A DNA stretch of 64,000 nt from JAHDBG01 sp963922685 (lineage in GTDB: Bacteria; Pseudomonadota; Gammaproteobacteria; Chromatiales; Chromatiaceae), in NCBI GenBank assembly GCA_963922685.1, contig CAWUJM010000003.1:4115-68114 (forward strand), given 5' to 3'. Position 1 is the first letter of the stretch, and every line of letters begins with the position of its first letter. Shown here in pieces: positions 36,393 through 45,354 of this stretch. Position numbers and translations under genes: made by a program. The notes beneath the pieces are model-generated. The model had not been told where the DNA came from and ran no database searches. It saw only the letters and a program-made list of their open reading frames with translations.

Positions 36393-36809
36393 TCAACGTT
36401 TGAGGAAGCTTCCGACACCTTTGATGCTGACAGCGGCAAGTACCACGATAAACATCAATTCACCCAGATTGACGTCCAGATCCCTGAGTTGCTGAATGCC
36501 AAGGTTGACGGAATCCAGGTACCGCATGTCACCCGTGAAGCCACTGATGATGGCTGACAGGAACAGCAAAACGAAGGGCGAGGTGATGATTATGGTGACG
36601 TACTCATCCTTCCAGGTGTTGTTCTCGTTGGACTTTGATAAGGCCTCCCATTCGTCATCATTCAGCTCTAACTGATAAGCTGAATCCTGCTTAGCCAGTG
36701 CGATCTTTGCTTTGGCTGATTCTGCCGCTTGTTTACGCTTCTCGCGGGTCTGATAAGCATCGGATATGGGACTTACCAGGGTGCCCAGAAAACTGCTCAA
36801 TATGCCCAT
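36393..36809 (-). CDS. Holin-like membrane protein
   Basis: A 138-residue protein with a charged N-terminal helical region (about 15-60) and two membrane segments (about 69-90, TIIITSPFVLLFLSAIISGF, and about 113-132, LMFIVVLAAVSIKGVGSFL). It fits a phage holin of the GTA_holin_3TM type. It lies next to a DUF1353 gene; the M15 endolysin is far away at 61.8 kb, so lysis genes are split. Confidence 0.65.
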   Translation of the reverse strand: MGILSSFLGTLVSPISDAYQTREKRKQAAESAKAKIALAKQDSAYQLELNDDEWEALSKSNENNTWKDEYVTIIITSPFVLLFLSAIISGFTGDMRYLDSVNLGIQQLRDLDVNLGELMFIVVLAAVSIKGVGSFLKR

Positions 36810-36812
36810 TTT

Positions 36813-37280
36813 TCAACCTTGTGACATGTGCTGTCTGTACAGCTTGCGGTAGTAAGTCAGAGACTTCGGCGTACTGCCGGTTTTTTGATCGGCACCAAAT
36901 TTCTTCGGGCCATAATGATCCACGACATAAGCATAGATAGCAGCCCAACGCCAACGGGATTCGACCATCATATCCCAGAAGATATCAAGTACCTGTTGCT
37001 TGGTCAGCGGCACTGTATCGGCGTACTGACACAGAACATCATGCACCAGGCTGGCATCATATAACCAGGGTTTACCGAATTGCCATGGGCCGTCTGGGGT
37101 GCCGATGTAGAACAGACCCAGAACGCAGTACTTATAACTACAGCCATCCCATGCATATCCACGGTATATAGTGAGTCTGCCATCACGGATGCAGCCCCAT
37201 TCTGAGCTGAATTCAATGCCTGCGAAATGTTTATGCCGGTACTTCGTATCTGAATCCAGCCGGTACTTCCAGACAGTCAT
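36813..37280 (-). CDS. DUF1353-like phage protein
   Basis: A 155-residue protein with the DUF1353 pattern: a GYAWDGCSYKYC strand segment and ASLVHDVLCQY helix. The function of the family is unknown, though it is commonly found beside phage lysis genes, as here. Confidence 0.65.
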   Translation of the reverse strand: MTVWKYRLDSDTKYRHKHFAGIEFSSEWGCIRDGRLTIYRGYAWDGCSYKYCVLGLFYIGTPDGPWQFGKPWLYDASLVHDVLCQYADTVPLTKQQVLDIFWDMMVESRWRWAAIYAYVVDHYGPKKFGADQKTGSTPKSLTYYRKLYRQHMSQG

Positions 37281-37298
37281 GTGTAATACCTGAGTGTT

Positions 37299-37820
37299 TT
37301 ATGACTTAAGTTTTGATACGGCTTTTTTTGCCTGAGAGTCCAGTTCAGCCAGACACGTCTGGATCTGGTCGAAGGTCTGACATGCACGAATCTGCCGCTT
37401 GGCAGACGACTCCAGCCCGTCAACCACACTGACAACAACTGCGAGTTGTTCAGCTTTGCCCGCCTGCTTTTCAACCAGTTGCTCCGGAGTCTCTCCAAGC
37501 CCTCTGGAATCCGCTTCAATCTGAAGTACCTGCATATCAGACAATGTCGCACTACCGGTACGCACACGCATAACGCGCTGGGCTTTATCAGCCCAGCCAG
37601 CCAGCTGGTATGGGTCGGCCTGGCCAACTAGAGAAACCCTGGTCTGACTGGCATAATCAACAATCTGCGCCAGAGCCCATGATCTCAAATCTTTAATATC
37701 CATAGTGATATCAGACAACTGACAACCTTCATTCTGCGCAATGAATGCAGCTACTTCTGAATATTCATCGGGGTTGTTCAGTATTGCAAACTCATCGCCA
37801 TTGACTTTTACAGAAATCAT
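37299..37820 (-). CDS. Tail-fibre-associated or assembly protein
   Basis: A 173-residue protein of unknown family. Its central part (DLRSWALAQIVDYASQTR and AGWADKAQRVMRV) resembles phage tail-fibre assembly proteins that contain a helical C-terminal region. The ATG overlaps the TAA (TAATG at 37818-37822) that closes the restored reading frame of the fibre gene, supporting co-expression. Confidence 0.5.
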   Translation of the reverse strand: MISVKVNGDEFAILNNPDEYSEVAAFIAQNEGCQLSDITMDIKDLRSWALAQIVDYASQTRVSLVGQADPYQLAGWADKAQRVMRVRTGSATLSDMQVLQIEADSRGLGETPEQLVEKQAGKAEQLAVVVSVVDGLESSAKRQIRACQTFDQIQTCLAELDSQAKKAVSKLKS

Positions 37821-38565
37821 TATAAAACACTCTTGGTAGAAGCAAACCCGACCACGTCCTCATGAGAGAAATCGGGTACGACAGCGGTATTAAATGCGGC
37901 AACTGAAAAAGTTGTATAGTAAGTATTCTTAAGAAAAAATCTAAGAACCAGAAAACCATCTTTATCCAGATAGCTATCTGGGCTATGGGATCCTTTGTTT
38001 TTTTACGAATCAGTGATTTAGTTGATGGATAACAATAACCTGAAATATGTTCATCAATAATATCAGACTGCCCATAAGCATAACCATAAACGTGAAACAA
38101 ATACATATAACTGGATTTATTGACATTAACAGGGGTTTTCAAATGAAAAAATACGTTAGAATTGGTGCCAATATTAATATTTTCAGATTCAAAACCGCCT
38201 TCCGATGTTCCGTCTTTTGTCTGGAAAATATGACCCTGGAAAAAAACCATCTGACGCGAACCCGGTCGACTGGTATCGCCCAAAACCGCATCTTTATAAA
38301 ACTGGTCAACCTGATCTGAGACTGATTCGAGCTTTGTATCAACTTTTTCAGTACTTGCAGTCAGATGACCATCTGCCTGTTTTTTATGATCGGCCAGTTG
38401 CTTTTCAATCTGGGTCTTCTGATCCGAAAACTGCTTGCCAGACAGGGTCTGCAGCTCATCAAAGCGGGTATTCTGCTCGGAGTTGACCTGCTGGATGGTA
38501 TTCGCCAGTTCACGGTTAGCGGCAATGCTATCGGTAAACAGTTGTTCGGGTGTGGTGGAACTCAA
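37820..38565 (-). pseudogene. Tail fibre protein, frameshifted at a 7-A tract
   Basis: Translation from 38565 gives a coiled-coil stalk (about 25-95) and then a beta-rich region to RKKTKDP. From the A-run at 37998-38004 onward the open frame reads implausible hydrophobic sequence and overshoots the next gene's start, ending at 37792. A -1 shift there gives a fibre-like ending (SHSPDSYLDKDGFLVLRFFL ... VGFASTKSVL) whose stop overlaps the next start as TAATG. So the intact gene ends at 37820 and this copy lacks (or gains) an A. It may be phase-variable or an assembly error. Confidence 0.75.
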
Positions 38566-39197
38566 GACTTAACTCCTAAAACGTAGCGGGCATGATCATT
38601 GATCTGACGGGTCAGTTCAGCATTAAAGGCCGCCATGACTGACAGGTGTGACAGATGGTTTTGTTGTATGGTTTGTTCAGCCTGAACCAGGCGAGTCATG
38701 TTATCGGTCAGTGCCAGATGGAACTCACGCAGATCCTGATCAAAGAACAGGTTGATCGGCAGGTTGTTGTGAACAATGTTGATGGAGCCTTCGGGGAAGG
38801 CACCCAGGAACATATCAATGCTGATGAAGCCGTGATCCAGCAAATCGGATATAACCAGCAAAGCCTTAGTCGCAGAACCATAGATAGCGATAGTCTGCTG
38901 GTTGACGTCCAGCAGGGCAAATTCGGTCAGTGCCCAGTCGTTTTTGTCGATATCCAGCAAATCGACAGAGATTTGCCAGCGACCACCATCAAACTCCTGC
39001 GCATTGGCGACTTCAAGCAGGCCGACCTGATCCTTCAGTTGTTCCACCGGGGTTCTGGACTGATCATCCAGTGGAATGTCCTGGTAGCCCTGTCCGACCG
39101 CGACATATTTAACGTCCAGTGCAACACCATCAGACTGGGTATTGATGGCGCGCTGCAGGCCGTTGACGGTCGGTACCAGGTGGATTACGTTGCTCAT
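38562..39197 (-). CDS. P2 gpH-like tail-collar fibre, N-terminal part
   Basis: A 211-residue protein. The part to about 160 matches the tail-collar fibre domain (ALDVKYVAVGQGYQ; DKNDWALTEFALLD; ELVITSDLLDHG-like VISDLLDHGFI). In P2 this attaches the fibre to the baseplate; the distal fibre is then the next gene, which overlaps by 4 bp. Confidence 0.8.
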   Translation of the reverse strand: MSNVIHLVPTVNGLQRAINTQSDGVALDVKYVAVGQGYQDIPLDDQSRTPVEQLKDQVGLLEVANAQEFDGGRWQISVDLLDIDKNDWALTEFALLDVNQQTIAIYGSATKALLVISDLLDHGFISIDMFLGAFPEGSINIVHNNLPINLFFDQDLREFHLALTDNMTRLVQAEQTIQQNHLSHLSVMAAFNAELTRQINDHARYVLGVKS

Positions 39198-39757
39198 GGA
39201 TTAACTGCCTTCAGACGCAGATGGACAGCTGCCCGCGCGGTGGCTGAGAAACCAAAGCCGGTACTGGCCTTCACCGCAACCCCGAAGCCGAAGCCGGAAC
39301 GGACATTTTTAGCCCGGTCGGCGGCACGGCGGAGTTGTTCCAGTCGTTCGGCATTCAGGAACAGGGCATCATCATGGCCAGTGGCCTGGGCGGTGATGTT
39401 GATGCGGAAGGTATAAGGCTCACCCTGCGGGGTCTGATCAAACCATTCGACCAGTTCGACTTCTGCACCGAGCGCAGCAATGCTGCTGCGGACGGCGTAG
39501 ACGGTACCCCGGAAGCGATGCGCACGGAGGGCATTCTTAACGACTGCGCGCTGCACATCTTCCGGCAGGTCATCCGCATAATCTTCGGCACTGAACTGCC
39601 AGGCCAGATACGGCAATACGGATGGTGCAACCCGGTCAATATACATGATGCTGAGGACATGCGTACGGGTACGCAGATCACCGGACTCGCGGGTGATCAG
39701 TTCACTCAGCGTACTGAGCGCAGCGGATTCCTGAACAGATGACGGAATTAACAACAT
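39194..39757 (-). CDS. P2 gpI-like tail protein
   Basis: A 187-residue baseplate protein. LPYLAWQFSAEDYADDLPEDVQRAVVKNALRAHRFRGT matches the gpI family; gpI links the baseplate to the fibre. The last residues overlap the gpH start by 4 bp. The dyad motif at 39787 lies 30 bp upstream of its start. Confidence 0.88.
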   Translation of the reverse strand: MLLIPSSVQESAALSTLSELITRESGDLRTRTHVLSIMYIDRVAPSVLPYLAWQFSAEDYADDLPEDVQRAVVKNALRAHRFRGTVYAVRSSIAALGAEVELVEWFDQTPQGEPYTFRINITAQATGHDDALFLNAERLEQLRRAADRAKNVRSGFGFGVAVKASTGFGFSATARAAVHLRLKAVNP

Positions 39758-39786
39758 AGAATGAATATATAAACCAGAACAGCTGA

Positions 39787-39814
39787 TGACGTGGTACCGG
39801 AACCACGTTTTTTA
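39787..39814. promoter_or_regulatory. Candidate late-gene operator, copy 1
   Basis: The sequence tgacgtggtaccggaacc followed by acg forms a dyad with arms acgtggt/accacgt. It lies in the divergent space between gpI (leftward) and the E-like gene (rightward). A T-run follows on the right, so it could also act as a rightward terminator. Two similar copies are at 52640 and 56788. Confidence 0.45.
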
Positions 39815-39860
39815 CGACAGATGACTATGCTGGCGGCTCATTTTGACTACAGGAGCCACT

Positions 39861-40259
39861 ATGTCGCGTTACCAGTTATCTCAGTCTGTCTGGGAGGAAG
39901 GCAAGGAATATCAGTATGTTGAACTGAACTCACCGATCCGGGTGCGGGATCGGATTGAAGGGGTGAAGTTCAGTAAAGACCGATATGGTTATCAGGAGGC
40001 GGATGCGATTCTGGTGTATGGCCTGAGCAGGACGGGCGTGTTCAGCCAGCGTGCTGAGCGGGATGCATCCGGCCAGCTGGTCAGCCTGCAGGATGCACAG
40101 CGGCTGAATCCGGAGACGTTACTGGATCTGAGCTATCGCGATCTGGTAGAGATCACGAAGCTGAGTCAGGGCCTGGGGTTTTCCAGCTCAGCGAAGGCCA
40201 GTTCCGACAGGCCTTCCAGCACCTCAGACGAGCCGGGTACGGCAATGCGTGTGAGCTGA
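39861..40259 (+). CDS. Tail assembly chaperone (E-like)
   Basis: A 132-residue protein upstream of the tape measure. The ATG at 39861 has SD aggag (39851-39855) and is preferred over a TTG 18 bp earlier. The sequence SPIRVRDRIEGVKFSKDRY and DLSYRDLVEITKLSQGLG fits gpE/gp41-like tail chaperones. Its end overlaps a -1 frame that continues to 40318, the usual place for a frameshifted chaperone pair. Confidence 0.7.
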   Translation: MSRYQLSQSVWEEGKEYQYVELNSPIRVRDRIEGVKFSKDRYGYQEADAILVYGLSRTGVFSQRAERDASGQLVSLQDAQRLNPETLLDLSYRDLVEITKLSQGLGFSSSAKASSDRPSSTSDEPGTAMRVS

Positions 40260-40318
40260 TGCAGCTTGAGGTGAGTACCTTCCTGTACCTGCTGGAACTG
40301 AGCCATGACGACGGATGA
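40142..40318 (+). other. E'-type extension in the -1 frame
   Basis: In the -1 frame relative to the chaperone, an open stretch continues past the chaperone stop and ends at a TGA at 40316-40318, inside the tape-measure start. It reads FQLSEGQFRQAFQHL and LEVSTFLYLLELSHDDG, looking like a helical protein. Slippage could occur at CTG-GGG-TTT-TCC (40173-40184); the heptamer is not a perfect consensus. In P2 and lambda such shifts make the long chaperone form. Confidence 0.5.
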
Positions 40319-42590
40319 TTTTAAGCTGCAGCTGGCGGTTGGCATCAAAGACCTGTACAGCCAGGGTGCTGAACAGGTGCAGCGCGCTTCAGATGACCTG
40401 CTGGAACATCACGAACGGCTGAAACAGAGCCTGGATGATGTCGGGGCGTTTGAACAGAGTGATGCAGCCCTGCTGAAGCTGACCGAGAAGCAGAAGAAAC
40501 TGCAGAAACAATATGATGAAGGCGAGGATCAGCAGCAGAAGCTGCTGGCACAGCGCAAAGCACTGATTGAGAAGCAGAAGGCCGGTCTGAAGCTGACGGC
40601 ATCGGAAGAACAGCAGCTGAAGCAGCTCAATGCGCAGATAAAGCGTTCCGGTGAGGCGCAGAACGATCTGCGGGCGGAGCTGGATCATGTCACCCGCCAG
40701 GCACGGGAACAGGAACGCGCCTTTGACCGGCTCGGGACTTCGTTAAAGAAGGCCGGGGTGGATACCCGGCAACTGCGTCAGGAACAGCAGCGGCTGGAGA
40801 AAGAGCTGGAGCAGACCAGGGCGGATGCATCCGATGCATCGCGCTGGGAGAGTGCGCGCAATGTGGCCTCAGGCGGCATACTGGCCGGTGCTGCGGGCCT
40901 GGGCGGGTTTCTGAGCGGGAATATTGTGGAGTGGGATCGTTCGATCCGGCATCTGGCCGCCGGGATTGATGAACCGGTTTCACGGGTAAAGGCTTGGGAA
41001 CAACCGATGCGCGCAGCCGTGAGCCGCCTGAATGGAGCCACGACACCGGAGGGATTTACGACCACGATGCGCGCTATGCGTCAGCAGATGCGGCTGACCG
41101 GACAGGCCGCGATAGATGCCAGCGAAGAAGTACATCAATTATTCAGTGTGCATCCGGAACAGGCACCGGACGAAATAATCCGCGCGGCCACCCAAGCTCA
41201 GATCGCCTGGGGTACCGAGACGGCACAGTCCACGGATCTGTTCAATAAGATACTGAACCAGTCCGGCGACCGGGCAAATGACCTGCTGGATACCTTCTGG
41301 GAGTACGGCCCGACTATCGCGCGGGCCGGGCTGGATGTGGAACAGTTCAGCGCGATGCTGGTACGCGGTGCGCAGGAAGGGGTGTGGAACTATGATGTGA
41401 TCGGCGACATCATGAAAGAAGGCTACATGGCGCGGATCACCGATGTGGATGCCTGGAACAAGCTGGTCGGCGATGGTAAGAAGCCGGGTGAGATTGATAC
41501 CCTGCTGGCAGACCAGCCGGAACAGGTGCGGGTACTGAAAGAAACCCTGATGCGGTTGCGGCATGGCCTGAAGGCACAGAATGAAGAACAGACCAGCCGG
41601 GCCTGGGCCGGGCTGATGACCCAATTTGCGGCTCTGAAGCATAAAGATCCGCAACAGGCCAGGAACCTGATTGAAGCGGTATTCGGGACGCGTGGCGCGG
41701 AAGAAGTGACCAGTGGCGCAATGGCCGGCATGGCAAAGGCGATCACCGATCCGCAGGCGATTCTCGGAGAGTACGAAGGTAGCCTGCAGCAGGCATTTGA
41801 CCGGCAGCAGACCTGGCTGGATCAGATGTATGGTGCCGGTTCACGTTTTTTTAACGCACTGGCACAACCGGTGCAGAGATTTATAGAAATGCTGGCACCG
41901 GTCGGTGAACAGATGGTGCAACTGACCCATGCGATCACGGACTGGGTGGAAGCCACGCCCGGTCTGGCGGAGGCGATTGTCGGCCTGACACTGGCGATTG
42001 GCGCGTTGAAGGCAGTGATCCTGGCAAAAAAAGGGATTAACCTGCTGCGGGGGGTTGATCCGGACGCGATGCCGACAAAGAAAAAGCCGGGACTGGCGAA
42101 AAAACTGGCGACCGGCGCGGGGAATCATCTGAAGACCGGAGCCGCTGCAGCAGCGGGTGCAGTCGCGGTCGCCGGGAAGAGTCTGGCGACCCGGACAGCA
42201 GCCAGTCTCGGGCCGATGCTGGCACGGGGTGCTGGCATGGTCGCGCTCGGCAGTACCCCACTCGGCTGGGCCATTACCGGACTGGGTACTGCGGCCTGGA
42301 TGGGCTATGAGTACTGGCCGCAGATCAGCGGCACGCTGCAGGATTTGTTTAAGGAAACCAAAGAACAGAAGAAACCGCCTGAGCAGCCAGCGGCCACTCC
42401 GGTACAGATCGGCCAGATCACCTTCAGCCCGCAGGTTGCGATCAAGGCCGACCCGGCGACCACCTCAACCGATCTGAGACAACAGATGATCACGCTGATG
42501 CGTGAGCAGCAGACTGAGTTTGTACTGGAGATGCGCAACCTGCTGGAAGCCGTGCAGGACCAGCAGGACCAGGCGTTATACGCGCGCTAA
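40305..42590 (+). CDS. Tail tape measure protein
   Basis: A 761-residue protein. The first 190 residues are a Gln/Glu/Lys-rich coiled coil; two hydrophobic stretches follow (near 195-215 and about 555-585), then a glycine/alanine-rich segment and another helix pair. This matches P2 gpT/TP901 tape measures, which set tail length. Its ATG overlaps the E' frame. It ends 4 bp from the convergent nrdB. Confidence 0.85.
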   Translation: MTTDDFKLQLAVGIKDLYSQGAEQVQRASDDLLEHHERLKQSLDDVGAFEQSDAALLKLTEKQKKLQKQYDEGEDQQQKLLAQRKALIEKQKAGLKLTASEEQQLKQLNAQIKRSGEAQNDLRAELDHVTRQAREQERAFDRLGTSLKKAGVDTRQLRQEQQRLEKELEQTRADASDASRWESARNVASGGILAGAAGLGGFLSGNIVEWDRSIRHLAAGIDEPVSRVKAWEQPMRAAVSRLNGATTPEGFTTTMRAMRQQMRLTGQAAIDASEEVHQLFSVHPEQAPDEIIRAATQAQIAWGTETAQSTDLFNKILNQSGDRANDLLDTFWEYGPTIARAGLDVEQFSAMLVRGAQEGVWNYDVIGDIMKEGYMARITDVDAWNKLVGDGKKPGEIDTLLADQPEQVRVLKETLMRLRHGLKAQNEEQTSRAWAGLMTQFAALKHKDPQQARNLIEAVFGTRGAEEVTSGAMAGMAKAITDPQAILGEYEGSLQQAFDRQQTWLDQMYGAGSRFFNALAQPVQRFIEMLAPVGEQMVQLTHAITDWVEATPGLAEAIVGLTLAIGALKAVILAKKGINLLRGVDPDAMPTKKKPGLAKKLATGAGNHLKTGAAAAAGAVAVAGKSLATRTAASLGPMLARGAGMVALGSTPLGWAITGLGTAAWMGYEYWPQISGTLQDLFKETKEQKKPPEQPAATPVQIGQITFSPQVAIKADPATTSTDLRQQMITLMREQQTEFVLEMRNLLEAVQDQQDQALYAR

Positions 42591-42594
42591 GCGG

Positions 42595-43737
42595 TTAATC
42601 CCAGCTGAGGGCACCACCGGTCTGGTATTCGGTGACACGGGTCTCAAAGAAGTTTTTTTCCTTTTTCAGATCCAGTGCCTCAGACATCCAGGGAAACGGA
42701 TTGGTGACGCCGGGATACTGCTCCGGCAGGCCGATCTGACTGCAGCGGCGGTTAGCGATGAACTGCAGATAATCACTGAACATGTCCGCATTCATGCCGA
42801 GAATACCGCGCGGCATGGTGTCGTGCGCATACGCAGTTTCCAACTCAACCGCCTGGCGGATCAGCTGCACCATGTCAGACTGAAACGCGTCCGTCCAGAG
42901 TCCCGGATTTTCGACCTTGATCTGGTTGATCACGTCAATGCCGAAGTTCATGTGCATGGATTCATCACGCAGAATGTACTGAAACTGTTCGGCGGTACCG
43001 GTCATCTTATTGCGCCGACCCATGCTCAGGATCTGGGTGAAGCCAACATAAAAAAAGATGCCTTCAAAGATCACATAAAACGCGATCAGCTCACGTAACA
43101 GCGTCTGATCATTGTCGACCGTACCGGTGCGGAAATCAGGATCGGCCAGGTGCTGCGTAAACGGCAGAGCCCATTCCGCCTTACGCGCCACGGCAGGCAC
43201 CTCCCGGTACATGTTGAATACCTCGCCTTCATCCAGCCCGAGCGATTCAATCACATACTGATACGCATGGGTGTGCAGGGCTTCTTCAAATGCCTGGCGC
43301 AGCAGATACTGGCGGCATTCCGGATTCGTGATATGCCGGTACACCGCGAGCACCAGATTATTAGCAACCAGCGAGTCTGCGGTGGAGAAGAAGCCCAGGT
43401 TGCGCTTGATAATTAACCGTTCGTCATCGGTCAGGCCATGCGGGTCTTTCCACAGCTGCACATCCGCCGTCATGTTCACTTCCTGCGGCATCCAGTGATT
43501 CGCACAACCGTCCAGATATTTCTGCCAGGCCCAGTCATATTTGAAGGGTACCAGCTGATTCAGATCAGACCGGCAGTTAATAATGCGCTTGTCATCCACC
43601 TGAATCCGGCCCGCCCCCTGCTGTATCGTAACCGGACCCTGGGCAGCAGTCGGGGCCTGTGCAGGCGCACCGCCGTGTCTTTGTACGGGCGCACCGCCGT
43701 GCGCCCCGACAGGGGCAAACGGATCGTCCCAGTTCAT
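42595..43737 (-). CDS. nrdB: Class I ribonucleotide reductase beta subunit inside the phage head operon
   Basis: NrdB holds the metal/radical centre for making deoxyribonucleotides. Metal-ligand motifs are present: FEEALHTHAYQY (ExxH plus the radical-position tyrosine) and RDESMHMNFG. The C-terminal NFFETRVTEYQTGGALSWD tail would bind NrdA. The sequence is close in style to Chlamydia/Pseudomonas-type R2 but has tyrosine where Chlamydia has phenylalanine. The start at 43737 is set by SD AGAAGG and by the ATGA overlap with the upstream phage gene. An N-terminal HGGAP duplication (about 16-28) is present. No nrdA is in view. Confidence 0.95.
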   Translation of the reverse strand: MNWDDPFAPVGAHGGAPVQRHGGAPAQAPTAAQGPVTIQQGAGRIQVDDKRIINCRSDLNQLVPFKYDWAWQKYLDGCANHWMPQEVNMTADVQLWKDPHGLTDDERLIIKRNLGFFSTADSLVANNLVLAVYRHITNPECRQYLLRQAFEEALHTHAYQYVIESLGLDEGEVFNMYREVPAVARKAEWALPFTQHLADPDFRTGTVDNDQTLLRELIAFYVIFEGIFFYVGFTQILSMGRRNKMTGTAEQFQYILRDESMHMNFGIDVINQIKVENPGLWTDAFQSDMVQLIRQAVELETAYAHDTMPRGILGMNADMFSDYLQFIANRRCSQIGLPEQYPGVTNPFPWMSEALDLKKEKNFFETRVTEYQTGGALSWD

Positions 43738-44057
43738 ACCCAATCCTTCTGATCAAACCACCAGAAATGCGTTGCCGGCGGGCGTTTCTTACCCCAACAC
43801 ATCTTGCGATGATCCTGCAGCCAGATCAGACGCTGACCAGCCAATGCGCGTTTAATGTGTGCCCGCTGGCGGCCGGTCAGGGGGCCGGTGCGTTCCAGTT
43901 CGGATAACATCATCAGGCCATCTTCAATATCAAACGGCAGTGCGTCTGCATCCTTGATCAACAGCAAGGCAATCTTCACACTCAGCGGGCCGATGCCGCC
44001 ACCCATCCAGGTGACGCCGGTCATCTGACCCTTCGCATCAAAGTTGATACCAGCCAT
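43734..44057 (-). CDS. Phage protein of unknown function
   Basis: A 107-residue protein lying between MuF and nrdB, overlapping MuF by 20 bp and nrdB by 4 bp (ATGA). It has GPLTGRQRAHIKRALAGQRLIWLQDHRK and a Trp-rich end. No family is recognised. Tight overlaps on both sides show it belongs to the head operon. Confidence 0.6.
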   Translation of the reverse strand: MAGINFDAKGQMTGVTWMGGGIGPLSVKIALLLIKDADALPFDIEDGLMMLSELERTGPLTGRQRAHIKRALAGQRLIWLQDHRKMCWGKKRPPATHFWWFDQKDWV

Positions 44058-45354
44058 GTTTGCGTTCTCTTTGTTTTAACTGAGCCCGGGTAATCGGATA
44101 AAAGGTCTTCGGGCCACCGGAGACACGGGCTGCAACCAGATGGCCAACCTGTTCCGAGACCCATTTAATCAACAACACCGACTGGCGTGCACCGGCACTG
44201 GTATCCTTAGTCATGCTGATCCAGACTTCATCCGGCGCGGTCAGCGCAGCGTGAAAATCGTCCGGATTCAGTTCCGGACGTTTCTGCGCGACATGCGCCT
44301 GCACCCGTTTGCCGATCTGTGCCTTCGCCAGGTCTTTGCGGCGTTTCTGCCAGAAGGGTCGGTTCGCTCTGGCGGCGAACTTCAGAATATCCGGCCACAG
44401 GCCATACTGTTGTGCTCGCGCGGCCATGCCAAGCGGCACCACATCCAGCACGGCCGCCGGATGGGCCGGGAACTGCAATTGTTTCTTCATCGCCGGGTTG
44501 CGGGTGATCTCGCCCAGATCAAACGAGCTGGGCTGCAGTTTGCGCGCCTGCGCCTCTTCATACGAAATTGGCGTCACAATCGACCGGCAGCTATGATGAT
44601 TCTGCGGATAGATGGTCTGCCAGCGTTTATCGTTTCTGACCAGAATCAGGCCATCCAGTTCATCACACAGTTCTGTGGTGCCTTCATCCAGAATGGCATT
44701 GTACTGCAGATACTGCACCGTCTCAGTATCCTGCAGCTGCTGCCAGCGACCCGCATTGTACGCATTCATCATATTGTTGCGATAATGCGTCTCCAGCCAG
44801 TAAGGGTTACGCACTCCGATTCCGGCCTGCTCCAGCAGACCGGCCATCTGTTGCGTCAGATCGGCGCGGGCGGCACCGCTGCGCAGCTGCGTCTGATACA
44901 GGCCCTGGATCTGGCGGATCAGGTCTTCCTGCCCGACCTTCGCAATTGTGAAGGCACGAAACTTCAGCTTCGCATCCAGCGTATCAAACGTATCCTCTGC
45001 CTGCAGCGTATCCTTCAGAAGCCGGGGCGTGGCCACCTGGGCACGCAGAAAGTCCTCGGCTTCCGCAAACGGCACCTGAAACGGCGTCTGCGCCAGCTGA
45101 ATGCTGCGAGACCCGGGCTGCAGCAACTTCTGAATATGATAGGCACCATACAGGTAGCTGACTCGCATCGCACTGACAAACTGTGCCGCATAGCCGCGCA
45201 CAGCATTCGCGCGCAACGGACGTGGCCCGGCGCGTACGCCGAACCTGGCCAGCACCTCAGCACGGAGTGCCGTCAGACTGGCATCCAGACATTGTTGTTC
45301 GACCTTTTGTTGCTGGCGCAGCAGACGCGCATCCCGCACCCGGGTCGGGGTCAT
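44038..45354 (-). CDS. MuF/SPP1 gp7-like head protein with extra C-terminal domain
   Basis: A 438-residue protein. The middle carries the MuF signature: ARADLTQQMAGLLEQAG, LETHYRNNMMNAYNAGR, and the closing NHHSCRSIVTPIS near 260. MuF sits at the portal in the virion. The last 110 residues (from about 330) look like an added domain: RPELNPDDFHAALTAPDEVW then RQSVLLIKWVS and KTFYPITRAQ, which resembles PBECR-type nuclease domains fused to phage MuF. This second part is inferred. Confidence 0.8.
   Translation of the reverse strand: MTPTRVRDARLLRQQQKVEQQCLDASLTALRAEVLARFGVRAGPRPLRANAVRGYAAQFVSAMRVSYLYGAYHIQKLLQPGSRSIQLAQTPFQVPFAEAEDFLRAQVATPRLLKDTLQAEDTFDTLDAKLKFRAFTIAKVGQEDLIRQIQGLYQTQLRSGAARADLTQQMAGLLEQAGIGVRNPYWLETHYRNNMMNAYNAGRWQQLQDTETVQYLQYNAILDEGTTELCDELDGLILVRNDKRWQTIYPQNHHSCRSIVTPISYEEAQARKLQPSSFDLGEITRNPAMKKQLQFPAHPAAVLDVVPLGMAARAQQYGLWPDILKFAARANRPFWQKRRKDLAKAQIGKRVQAHVAQKRPELNPDDFHAALTAPDEVWISMTKDTSAGARQSVLLIKWVSEQVGHLVAARVSGGPKTFYPITRAQLKQRERKHGWYQL

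Noticed and set aside
42595..43737. NrdB as a Chlamydia-type class Ic R2
   Set aside because: The residue at the radical position is tyrosine (HTHAY), not phenylalanine.
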